Positions 1-10,997 of a DNA stretch of 64,000 nt are shown here, one piece after another (positions within the stretch are counted from its first letter, which is position 1; each line of letters begins with the position of its first letter). Both the position numbers and the translations under genes were made by a program. Source of the stretch: Caenorhabditis elegans (taxonomy: Eukaryota; Nematoda; Chromadorea; Rhabditida; Rhabditidae). The notes beneath the pieces were generated by a model. The model ran no database searches, had not been told where the DNA came from, and worked only from the letters and a program-made list of their open reading frames with translations. The stretch lies in NCBI RefSeq assembly GCF_000002985.6, contig NC_003282.8:11718001-11782000 (forward strand), read 5' to 3'.

Positions 1-1360
1 AATGATGATGAGGATTGTTATTGAAATAGAGATGCAAAACTGGCGTTTTGACATTCAGGTCTAAATTCTTTTAGTTGTAAATGAGAGTTTACTATGATTT
101 TCGTAACAGACTGTATTTCCCAAATTTTCAGAAAGACGGGGTCCATAGTTTTTTATTTTGTTTTGTTTTATGCAAAAGTGTTCAACTTGTAAAATTTAGG
201 TCGAATCTTTCTTCTTCTTCTCTGAATTTAAAAACATTTGATCAACTTAAGATTAAGACTAGCTGAGCTACAAAATTTCAAAATAGAGCAACGGAGGTGA
301 CTGATAAGGAAATTGATTAATTTTCAAAGTCTTCTACAGCTACGACTGATACCAAAAAATAAACTTGTTGCCATAGTTTTAAAATATATTGTTTATCGAA
401 AAATTTGGTGATACAGGCACCAGACCATTTTTTATTTTCGAAAATTACTGAAAATGTTCTTTACTGAAATTGGTTGGCTGGTTTTATTTTGGTTTGTTGT
501 CTAATTGACAGAGTTTCACAGTTATGTTCAATTCTTATGGCTTCAGCCAAAACCATTGTTACTAGCTCTCAGAATTCGAACCATATCTCTTCGATACAAG
601 ATTTCTCATCACACACCTCTGATAAGCATAAAACTTTCCGAATCATGTCTTGAAAACTTATGACTATCATAACTTTCTATGCGAGACCTGTTTTCAAGTT
701 TTCAAATCACCAATCTCTTTCACTCTCTCATCTCAAAACAGTTGCCAACAATAACACTACCAAAAAAAACGGCTAACGACGGGCGTCCCGCAATCAGAAA
801 GTTTTGATAAGATTTCACCCATCACTGCGTCTCTTCAACTCACATTGTCTCTTGTCATTTTCAATGACCAACTTTTACTTTTTGGCAGAAAACACCAAAA
901 AAGTGAGAGGTGCGAGCTAGTCATTTGACAAAAAGTGAAAAGAAGTAGGGGGAGGAGTAGGTGGAGACTTCTCATTTTTGACCGAAAGGTTCGTGGGGTT
1001 TTTTCCTGTTGGAAATGAAGTTATGGGAAAGACCAATGTCTGTGTCTCTGGGATAACCATTGTGTTTTTTCCATGCAAAAAAGAAAATGGAACCGCCTAT
1101 TCTTGCTGGTGTCTTTTTTCCGGAATGGGAAATGTTTCAAAACAAAAATTAGTTTTTGAAGCAAAAAGAAAGTTCCCTTCCAAAACATCTCCGCCTACAC
1201 AATTTCTGGTTTTTGCTCCATTATGTTCCATCACGTGTGAATTGGAAATTAAACAAACTAAACAAATCGGCTACTATTTTCAAACGACACTATAATTATA
1301 CTATTGTTATTATAACTACTGTTGTCAAATCGGAATTGTTTCGGAATCATCACTAGCAAA
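1..1360. other. Upstream region of magi-1; no gene seen
   Basis: AT-rich sequence with short chance open frames. A purine-rich patch (GAAGTAGGGGGAGGAGTAGG, 943-962) and long pyrimidine stretches suggest promoter character. I see no convincing exon, although exons of a longer MAGI isoform would be expected further upstream. Confidence 0.4.
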
Positions 1361-4300
1361 ATGCAGCGTGTCCGTCGCTTATTGTTAGCCGCCAAATTGC
1401 GACGAACACAATCCGAGGACGTGCCCTCATCGAATTCGATGCAAAAAGAAAAAACGATGATGATGAAAGGTAACCGTTAATCGAGGAGAAATAGAATGAA
1501 ATTAATGCCATTTCCGATTTGTAAGATATTGGAAAAAGGGATACTGTACATATGTAAATTAGGTTGATTCAATTCCCGAAGGTTTTTTGTTCATTTGCTA
1601 ATTCTTGTATATTCAAATCTCGAGATTACTGTTTTATAAATTATTTTAAGTATAAAAATTTGCAATAGTGGTGTCATCCAGAACAGAGAGATGCGCGGTT
1701 ATAAAAAATTTCCGATCGAATTTCCGATTGTCGTCAATTTCGGTACTTTGTTTTTGAAAATTCCGGCTTGCCACAATTTCAATGTTTACCAAAAACGAAA
1801 CATTTTGACTATTGGAAGTTTTAAAAATTCTTTTCTAGTGTTCCGTTAGTTAATTTGGAAAAATATAAACCTTTGAAGTTTGAACATTTTTGAGCTCGAA
1901 ATAATACTTTGCGAAAAAATACATTCCCACACTTCAACTCAAAAAAGTCTAGCAATGTTACTTTTAATTTCCGACAATTAGCGAGTTTTGAAATTAAAGA
2001 AATTGCCGAAAATTCGATTTTCGTTATTTCGATTTTCGTTAATTCGATTTTAAGTTCTCTAGTCCTTAAGCACATATTTAAAACCAAATCGTCCACCTTC
2101 GAATATAAATAATTTCCATGAGAGTTTATACAAGTCCTTCCCAAATTGTTTATTTCCACACTTCGTCAACTCTCCACTTTCCTTGCACTTTCCATATTGG
2201 AACCAAACATTATGTCTTGGTCCTGATTCAAAATTCCTTTCCCAAAAGTTTGCTGTTTTGTAAAGATTTTAATCGTCCATTCCTTTCATCCAACTCTAAC
2301 AAGATTTCAGCGTCAGGCATTTCTGTTCGTTTCCCTATCTTCTCGCCAGATTTTCTTGTTTTTTTTACCGGGCACCAGTAGTATTTCTCATGATACAAAT
2401 TGCTTTTACTCTATCTACAAAAGAAACACACGGAAAAGTTCATATGTCTTCTTTTTCTTCTTCATTTTCTTCTCACTCTCTAAATCGTTTCCGGAACACG
2501 ACGATCGGACGTATGTATATCCACACAGAAATACAGCAAATGAGTGTGTCGGACAGTCACCGATCCTTGGATATTTGTTTCTCTTTTTCTCAATGTTCTA
2601 CTACTATAACAACTACTACTACTTCTACGCATCCATCCCCTCCCACTTCTTCTCCAACATCCTTCACGTCCGTTCATGTCCCTCTCCCGTCGTTCAGTCG
2701 AGCGTATGTTGTTATGTTTGTTAACCCCTCTGTGACACTGTAGAAAAGTTTTTGGCCTGTCCGTAGTGTCCCTTCTCTCTGCCATGATGATTGTTATCTC
2801 ACATTTGAATGAGTGTCCCCCTCTCTTCCGACAATGAACAAATCGGCAATCCGTTACGCAGAAAGGATTTGCAACCTATTCCTGACTGTTTACATGCAAA
2901 TATATTCAATTATTAATTTAGTGTGGTTGCTCTGTAAAGTCGATATAAATTAGTCCCCATCTATCCAGAAGTACAGAATCTCGAAAAAAGCTGAAAATCT
3001 TAATTTTTAGCTGGACCACACGTTTTGTTTAATTTTTGGTCACTATTATGGTCACTATTTTGGTCACTTCTTTTATATAACCTGTATCCAGTTACAGTGA
3101 TCTGTTACATGCATCATAAATTGTAGCTGCGCTATTTTCAGAATCACCGCCACGGTGGCCGAGTGGTCAAGGCGTGAGCTTGTGGGATGCGCTCATGGGG
3201 TTAAACCCATCGCAGGTTCGAATCCTGCCCGTGGCATACTTTTTTTCAGAAATCTTTGGTTTCAAATATTATTTATTGATAACTGCATCTGACAGAGCTC
3301 TCACAAAATATTTTCTATAGAACTCTAAGTTACAAAATTTAAACTTTAATCTACTTGCACTAAAGTCCGCCAAAATAATACGGCATTTGTGCAAAGGGAT
3401 TCACCTTCACATATTCCGAGCAAACAAGGTCGACTCACCAATGACTTATGTCGGAATGAGAAATTGGGTGTAATCTATATGCGCGTGAAACATTTCGATG
3501 CTTGTTGCGACCTTCTCCTGCTCTCTTCTTTTTTCGCTGCGCTCCGTACATTTTATTATATCACATCCATGTATTGTTCACAAATTTTGCCTCTTTTCTC
3601 TTTCACACTTTTTGATGAATTGTTTGTTTTGTCCGACCTCAACCTCTCCATCCCCATCTCCTCTTCTCTCTTCCAATCGCAGTCAATGCTTCTTCGCATA
3701 TTGATACCTTCTTTCGATGACTCTTCGTTTTCTCGACCTCCCATATACCTTTGCATATACGTGTTGTATTGTTTTTTAGGATTTCATGGATTCTACAGTG
3801 CGAGTAGATTAAAACTTGAACTATTGTAATTTAAGTTTTGTGCCAGATATTCTACAACATCTTCTATTTAACAAGTCGGTAAAAGCTCTTGTTCTAATGT
3901 GCATCTGAAAGATTAACATTTAACACTTACTAATAGTTTTACCAGCTATAAGTCTATTTTTTCATCAAGTGTTGTGCCTTATTAAACGTTGTTATTAAGG
4001 GTCTCTTATCAGTATCGACCACACACGGAAAATTTCAAATTCCTCATTATCAGTATTCACAACCACCTTTACCAATTCCTCTTCATTCATTCTTGTCCTC
4101 TTTTCTCTCATTTGCACATTTTATTGATATTCAAATATTGATGCATTGGAAGAAAAGAGAACGAGAGATTGTGAGGTGATAGGCACAAAACCATACTTTC
4201 TTGTGTGAAAATGTCTCTCTCGGCGGTCCCATATTCTTTCTCTTGTGCACTTTTGCATTTATTTTTTGAACCGTCCTTTCTTACGGTGTGTCATGCGGAT

Positions 4301-7300
4301 GGCATGACCGTCTTTTTTTATTGTTTTTTGACTCATTCTCCTCATAAGTGCCGCCCCTCTCTTTCTCTCTCACACTTTTTCTTGTCTTTTCGTCATCTTT
4401 TACATCTAAAAATCTATTTCTGTCAATTCTTTAATCTATGACGATAGTTTTAGTAACATTGCCACAATAGTCAGACAATGTCAACGTTCATTCATCTCAA
4501 CATTTTTAAATAATTTCAGGTCATTTGTACGGAACTCCACGACCTGTCGAGTGTTATGCTGATGACGATATGATGCTGATGGGATCGGAAGGACTGTTAC
4601 CACCGAATTGGGAGACGGCTTATACGGAAAATGGGGACAAGTATTTCATTGAGTAGGTTTTTTTGTTGAAAAAATATAATTCTACATATGCCTGCCTTGT
4701 CGGCAAATGCAGCAAATATCGAATTATCGAAATTTTCAAAATTTGGAAATTGTCTTAAGATTGTTGAAAATTTTTCCAATTCCTAGAATAAAAGATCAAA
4801 ATCCCTAAGTTTTTAGTTAAAAAAAAACATTGTTGTATTATGTTCTAATAGAATCTTGAGCAAATGCAAAGGTTGATATATTTTTTTTCAAATTGATATC
4901 TCGAAATTCCCAACATTTTCTTATTTCAAAATTTGTGTGTTCATTTTATATTTCGGTGACTTTTTTCTTCTAAGCATTAAAATTTTCAGCCACAACACTG
5001 GAACAACAACATGGGACGATCCGAGAGAGCTGCCACCTGGATGGGAGCAAGTTGATGATCAGAATTATGGCACATTTTATGTGGAGTGAGTTGTTTTCCG
5101 GTCTAGGAAATATTGGGAGTATTTCTATTCCAAAAATTCACAAGGACATGGAAATCCCAAAAACTCGAGGGGAGCCCCTTCCCACGCACTTTTAGATTTT
5201 CGGAGCCTAGATATCCCACATAAAGTTTACTTCTTTCTCATATGTGACACCCCATATCATAGCACACATATACTGAATCTATGAATCGAATCTTCAACTA
5301 CTGCACATCTTCTTCTTATTCTTATTCTTTTCACACAACAACTCTGGGGTCAAATTTCTGAAGGAATCTTTCCGAAGTCTGCTTTTTCTCATTTTTGTCT
5401 TCGTTGTGAAAATCTCTACTTCTTCTTCTTCTTCGACGTCTTCTTCTTCTTGCCACCCTCAATTGGGTTATCTTCTAACATCGTCTTCAATGCTTTCCCT
5501 TCTCCTGCTCCGTCTTCAGAAAATCGAAATATCTTGCTCTCTCACACAATGCTTCTTCAAAAGTGTCGCATTTTGCTTTTGTTGCCTTATCTTATTCGAG
5601 ATGAACACATTCCTTTTCATTTTCTTTCTTGTTCGAATTCAAGACTCACGCTTACAATCTTAGATGTTTAGAATATAGGAAAAATGTTTAATTTTGTAGG
5701 ACTGGATTTTTTACAGGTGGACTAGCAAAATTTCATAATTTTTCCACAACATTGACATAGTTTTGATAAATCTACAACACCCTTAGCTCGTTGAGACACG
5801 TGGCGGTACTACACTGAACAAATAATAAATACTCGATGACAAAGTTGCAAGAAAAATTGGAATTTTTCTTTAAAAAACCAAGTTTTTAAATTATTTGAAC
5901 TGACGCTTAAAGCATCCAACATAGTTTGAAATTCAAAATGTCGCAGAAACAGAAAAAAAAACAAAAAAAATAGAGCCAAAAGAAACATCCAACGTAAAAC
6001 CTGATTTTTCAATTTTGCTATACCTTCCGTGTGTTTGAATTCCCTCCAATAAGAGAACTGCAAAAAGAATCCTACAGATTGTGCGGATTTCGGATTCGCA
6101 GTTTGGCTCAAAATCATTTGTGGTATTTCTGAATTTCAGACTATTTTGAATATTTCAAAAGAAAAAAAAATTAAGAGTAAAGTCGAAACGGCTTTTTTTC
6201 TGGAAAACTAGATATGTACGAACTCTTCATTGAAAAAGTACAGATCCGTTCTCTTGTGGTTCACCACTTTTTCATCTCTCTTCTTTTCTTCTTGTCATAT
6301 GCACCTTGTTTAGTGTACATATGTATCCGATACATATCCTGTGTCCCTTTTTCTCCACTCCCATTTTTTTCATCATCATCATCAGCAGCACATCTAGAGC
6401 ATACAAATTTGGAAGAAAGAGAGCTCCACCCACACCACGGCTTCTTCACAAAACTCTTCTCTCTGCGTCTCTACATAAGTCAATTCTCTTTTTTTTTTGC
6501 TCTTGTCGATGGGGACCTTCATACGAACATTTTTGCTCTTGCTTTCTTGACTTTTTGCCTCTTACACTTATTAGTCAGGGGTGATATTTTGAATAGTCAA
6601 ATCTCAGGATGATGTCCTCATCCTATCCGACGGGATCTGATCTAATTTCGTCGGTCATTTACTTTGCTCCGTCGACTAGTTCGAGTACCGTATTCAATAC
6701 ACCTGCTTCTCGATATTCCACTGCAACACAGACAACGTTTGATGGTGGAAGTAATAGGCACAAGGGTTTTGTTTCGTTTCGATCACAAGATGAAGATCAG
6801 AATGAAGATGATTGTGAAGAAGGGGCTCTTTTGTTGAAAGCTGTTCAGCATACATCATCGGCAAAAAAGTATGACCACTGATACAAAACCTAGACAACTA
6901 ATTTAGAAATTTTCATTAAGGACAAAGTATGATTTTCAAATATTTATATTTTCAGCCATATCAATCGAAAAACGCAATACGAACGACCGTACGGTTTTGG
7001 TGGATCATCTGCCACAATAGATCAACCTGTCAAATATGGAACTCTACCATCGTCTACAAACCATAATCATAATAATATTTATTCACATTATAATGTAAGT
7101 TATAAAACAAATACGTAATCATTATCTGAATTGAAATATTTCAGAGTGGAACACTAAAATCCTCGTCATCGCCTAGAGACTCTGGTTTTGATAGCTCGCC
7201 GACACGATACCGAAAGTTTGGAGATCCACCAGAAACGGCGACTTCTTCCGCTGACTATGATCATCACTCGAAAATGTTCAGCAGGTCTTCGAATCCGTTG

Positions 7301-10300
7301 TTCACGACGGATCCAGCAAGATTAGGTGGAGAATTGATATCAACAAAGATAGTGAAAGGAGCCAAAGGACTAGGATTTACACTTATTGGAAATGATTCGT
7401 CAAGTCGAGGCGATGAGTTTATTCAGGTTAGTATGGATATTCATGGAAATAGTTTAAAACCGCTCTTTGGTTTTAAACTATTTCCATTGCTAAAATTGTC
7501 AAATAACATAGTAAAACGTTTCAAAATCTTTTTTTTAATTAAAAAAAATAGTATTTTTTATTTTAGTTGCCTTTTAAGTTTCAAATTACTCAAATAGTCC
7601 ATATTTTAGAAACTTGCCATACTTTGACTGAAATTTGCAAGAAATATAAATTTAGCATTTTACTTCAAAATTTGTCCCCTCATTCCCAAGAAAATGTAAC
7701 CATTAGCTTTTGCCTATAACATTTTGAGGAATTAGTGTTCATTTTCTCAATTTAGTCGGAATACTTCTCTCAATGCTTGACGAATTTGCGGAGCTTGAAG
7801 AATTTACGCAGCTCGATCCGAACGAGTCCCGGAGGAATCCTTTCCCTCTCTAGTTTTTCTTCTTTGTTCTTCTTCTTTTGCTCGTTCAAATCGTTCGCTT
7901 TTTTTAGTATTCTTGTGTTTTTAGCCCCGCGACGCCCCGAGTTCATCCACACACACAATTCTCCGAGACAGAATTTCCATTTTTCGACCTCTTTCATTTT
8001 TATTTTGGAATCCAAATTTTTAATGCCGACGCATTTCAAATTTTGGAATTGGAAAGAAAAACATTGTTTTTAGAGGAATAGAATGAAATTGTTTGTGTGA
8101 ATGTGTTTTTTTCGTGATTCTGTTGAAGCCATCGTCGGTCCATTACATTTACCCATTTTCATTCCATTTGCAAAAAAAATGGAGAAATTTGGGGAGACTG
8201 AGAGAATGGCAGGATACACGGATGAATGAGCCACAGCTCCGAGATTTGTGGGAAATGAAAATTGAGTGAAACTAGGAAAAAAGGAAATAGAAAAAAAAAC
8301 ATAAAAATTCAAGGGAACTAGATCGAATCTTTTAATAATTGTAATTTTTTAGGTGAAATCTGTACTTTCTGGAGGTCCAGCCGCCGCAAACGGAGTGCTA
8401 CGAAGTGGTGATATTTTAGTTCGAGTCAATGGACGACTCTTGCTGGGTGCCACTCAAAAAGAAGCCTGTGACGTATTTGTAGCAATTCCGGTCAATGAAG
8501 CTGTCGATATTCAAGTATGCAGAGGATATGAACTGTTTATCGACCCGGCAAACAGAATTGTCACTGAAAATGTGTATGCTGCTGCAAAGAGTCGAGATCT
8601 TCACGAAATTGATATCTTCAAAGGATCTGAAGGATTTGGATTCACAATTGCCGATAACTTGAATGGACAAAGAATTAAGAAGATTTTGTTCCCATCACAG
8701 TGTCCAAATCTAATGGAAGGTGATACGATCGTTGAACTTGACGGAAGAAATGTTCGACCTATTCCACACACTCAACTGGTTGACATGCTCCGTGAACGAC
8801 CAATCGGTTATCGAGGGAAGCTTGTTGTTAAAAGAGGATCTCCGAAGACTAGGTCAAGAACACCGTCTGCTGCCTTCAGATATGGAGAACCACAAACGAA
8901 TATGATGGATTCAGCTGCTCCGCTTCCTGTAAGATCAAAGACGCCAGCAGAACGACAGACATCTAGAACAGAAGAAGATCAGAATGTGAGGAACACGTTA
9001 CAGAGGGTTAGTTGTTTTTCAAAAATACTTTTTGCAATAAAATATTAATTTTTAGCAGCCAGCCGTTACATCAGAGTGGGAAGGAATGAGCAGCGCTATA
9101 CCTGCAAGTCGAATGCGACCGTCTTCAACAACACTGGGTTTCGCAACTCCAAACTACATTCCACTGAGCCAATACAATCAAAAACCTTCCGATCTCATAA
9201 CGGTCTCATTGATTCGAAAACCTGTTGGTTTTGGATTCCGGCTACTTGGTGGAGTTGAATCCAAAACCCCTCTATCGGTTGGACAAATTGTGATAGGAGG
9301 GGCAGCGGAAGAAGATGGCCGATTGCAGGAAGGAGATGAAATTGTCGAAATTGATGGACACAATGTTGAAGGTGCATCTCATTCTGAAGCTGTTGTCCTC
9401 CTCGAGGCTGCTGCTCAAAACAAGCATGTCAAGTTGATAGTGCGACGACCGTCTCGAACTGATCCAGCACGACGTGGATCTCTCAACTCAGCTGGTCCAT
9501 CTGGATCATATGATGTTCTTCTTCATCGGAATGAGAATGATGGTTTCGGATTTGTTCTGATGTCTTCTCAACACAAGAACGGATCAACAGTCGGACAAAT
9601 ACAACCTGGAAGTCCCGCAGCTAGATGTGGCAGGCTTTCTGTTGGAGATCGAGTGATTGCAGTCAACGGGATTGATATTCTCAGCCTATCCCATCCGGAT
9701 ACAATCTCACTCATCAAAGATTCTGGATTATCGGTTCGATTGACAATAGCTCCACCAAACACAGCTGGACCAGTTCTTCCGATGGTTTCTGCAACGTTGG
9801 GTCGCAATTTCACAATGAATGGGCACTATGAATCAAATTACGGACTTCCGCCACCACCGCCATCGGTTTACGAGAAGCATCCACCACCATCATATCTTGC
9901 ATTTGATGGGCTTTCTATTAATGATAGAATGTCAATGGTGAGTTGTAAATTTATAAATAGTGTCATAATTCCCATAGTCCAAGCACATAGTATCTGTCTA
10001 TTCAAAAAGTGTTTTTTTTTAATTTCGCACAAATAATTATCGGTGTCACAACTTGTCCCCCGTCTTTTTACCATTTTTATTCACATTTTCCTAAGTTTTT
10101 CGTGTTTTGTGTCGTCAGATAAATTGTGGTACAAGTCAAGAGTCTCTATTGGCTCACCTTCGAAGCTCTTCAGTCATGGATACCTACTCTGAAGAAATGG
10201 AACTTTTGGATATGGAAAAGCATCTGCGGTTCGTTTTGTCCAAGTTTTTTTCCAATGAATTTTCACATATGTTTGCATGTTTGTTACTTCTATGTTGCAC

Positions 10301-10997
10301 ACAAACACTTTGGTGACGGTGTTCTTTTATTTTTTTAAATAATTTTTGAAATTAATCTTATTTTGTTCAGAACGGAAATCTGATTGATGTCACTTTGGAG
10401 CGTGGCACCAAAGGGTTTGGCTTCTCTATTCGTGGTGGGCAAGAGTTCGGATCAATGCCACTTTTTGTGCTCAGAATTGCAGATGATGGGCCCGCTAAAG
10501 CCGACGGACGATTACAGGTAATTTTTTGGATTTCTAGGTTGACATCACAAATAATTGAGATTTTCTGAAAACAGCTCCACCGAGTGGTTTTTGACATTAG
10601 TGTTGATTTATTAACTTTTAGGAATCCATACTTGTATATAAATTAATACCGCAGTGGCCACTAAAAAGTAGAACATCTTACTAGGAATCACTTATTAGTG
10701 GGTTTAAAAAAGGATTAAAGGACGATCCGTTCTTCAAGTGCTATGCACTGCGGATCTGGGATTCAGGTACACTGCCTGGTGGTGATCCTTCTGGGCTGTA
10801 ATTTAAAATTTTTATCAATCAGCGTCACGTCATAGATCAGCTTGCAAGATGTAGAAAAAAAATTATTATAGGTCGGCGATCAATTGACAACGATAAACGG
10901 ACAATCAACAAAAGGAATGAGCCATGACGATGCGATTCGAATTATCAAACAACATACGATGGTGAACCTGACAGTGCTACGCAATAGATTGCCATAG
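1361..10997 (+). CDS. magi-1: MAGI-type scaffold, 2 WW + 5 PDZ domains
   Basis: Membrane-associated scaffold; MAGI proteins bind PPxY motifs through WW domains and receptor or adhesion-protein C-termini through PDZ domains at junctions and synapses. Exons as read: 1361-1469, 4520-4652, 4990-5085, 6956-7094, 7145-7426, 8353-9006, 9056-9937, 10119-about 10232, 10371-10517, 10872-10997, about 893 residues. WW1 is about residues 63-92 (LPPNW...TWDDP). WW2 is about 95-124 (LPPGW...QYERP), with Tyr in place of the second Trp, as known for MAGI. The PDZ domains lie near 222-310, 337-414, 518-602, 622-705 and 806-890, with binding loops GLGFTL, GFGFTI, GFGFRL, GFGFVL and GFGFSI. A proline run and PPPSY precede PDZ5. 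No guanylate-kinase domain lies in the window; longer isoforms could begin upstream. The donor of exon 8 is weak, and only TTC|GTTTTG keeps phase. Symbol assigned from domain order and remembered synteny. Confidence 0.85.
3149..3236 (+). tRNA. Type II tRNA-like gene with irregular anticodon loop
   Basis: A 7-bp acceptor stem closes perfectly (GCCACGG/CCGTGGC, A at 73). The D-arm GCC...GGC, a long variable arm (TGGG/CCCA) and T-arm GCAGG/CCTGC are all intact. Box A (TGGCCGAGTGG) and box B (GGTTCGAATCC) match consensus, and a run of seven T from 3240 is a pol III terminator. The anticodon stem TGAGC/GCTCA encloses 11 bases (TTGTGGGATGC) instead of 7. It may hold a 4-base intron, or the gene may be a decayed Ser/Leu tRNA or a nematode-specific long-arm tRNA. 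If the first seven loop bases are used, the anticodon is GTG. It sits in intron 1 of the MAGI gene, on the same strand. Confidence 0.75.
3240..3246 (+). terminator. Pol III T-run terminator
   Basis: Seven consecutive T four bases after the tRNA-like gene, the usual RNA polymerase III stop. Confidence 0.6.
6608..6868 (+). CDS. magi-1: Alternative first or cassette exon of magi-1
   Basis: A 261-base open block with acceptor AAATCTCAG before it and a donor GTATGA after AAAAAA. It carries its own start ([11 protein letters not shown]) and encodes a Ser/Thr-rich, then acidic, stretch ending HTSSAK. It ends in phase 2, exactly what the exon at 6956 needs (junction codon AAC). It also accepts phase 2 from the exon ending at 5085 (GAG, Glu). 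It can therefore be either a trans-spliced first exon giving a short isoform with half of WW2 and all five PDZ domains, or an 87-codon cassette that splits WW2. The pyrimidine-rich stretch upstream (about 6240-6600) fits a promoter or splice leader site. Inferred from splice signals and phase only. Confidence 0.6.
10650..10774 (+). ncRNA. Possible H/ACA-like structured RNA in last magi-1 intron
   Basis: Two hairpins lie in tandem. The first is CCACTAA (10658-10664) with TTAGTGG (10696-10702), with an inner AGTA/TACT stem. The second is GATCCG (10724-10729) with CGGATC (10751-10756), with an inner AGTGC/GCACT stem around TAT. The purine-rich linker contains AAAGGA, which fits the ANANNA H-box pattern, and ACA occurs at 10769-10771, close to the far end. 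Overall size and order fit an intronic H/ACA snoRNA. The ACA spacing from the second hairpin is longer than ideal, so this is a candidate only. It could also be a chance pair of inverted repeats. Confidence 0.3.

Noticed and set aside
2356..2785. Overlapping frames on both strands around 2.4-2.8 kb
   Set aside because: Pyrimidine-rich intron sequence read as Ser/Phe/Thr-rich peptide; no codon bias or motif, and it lies in the first MAGI intron.
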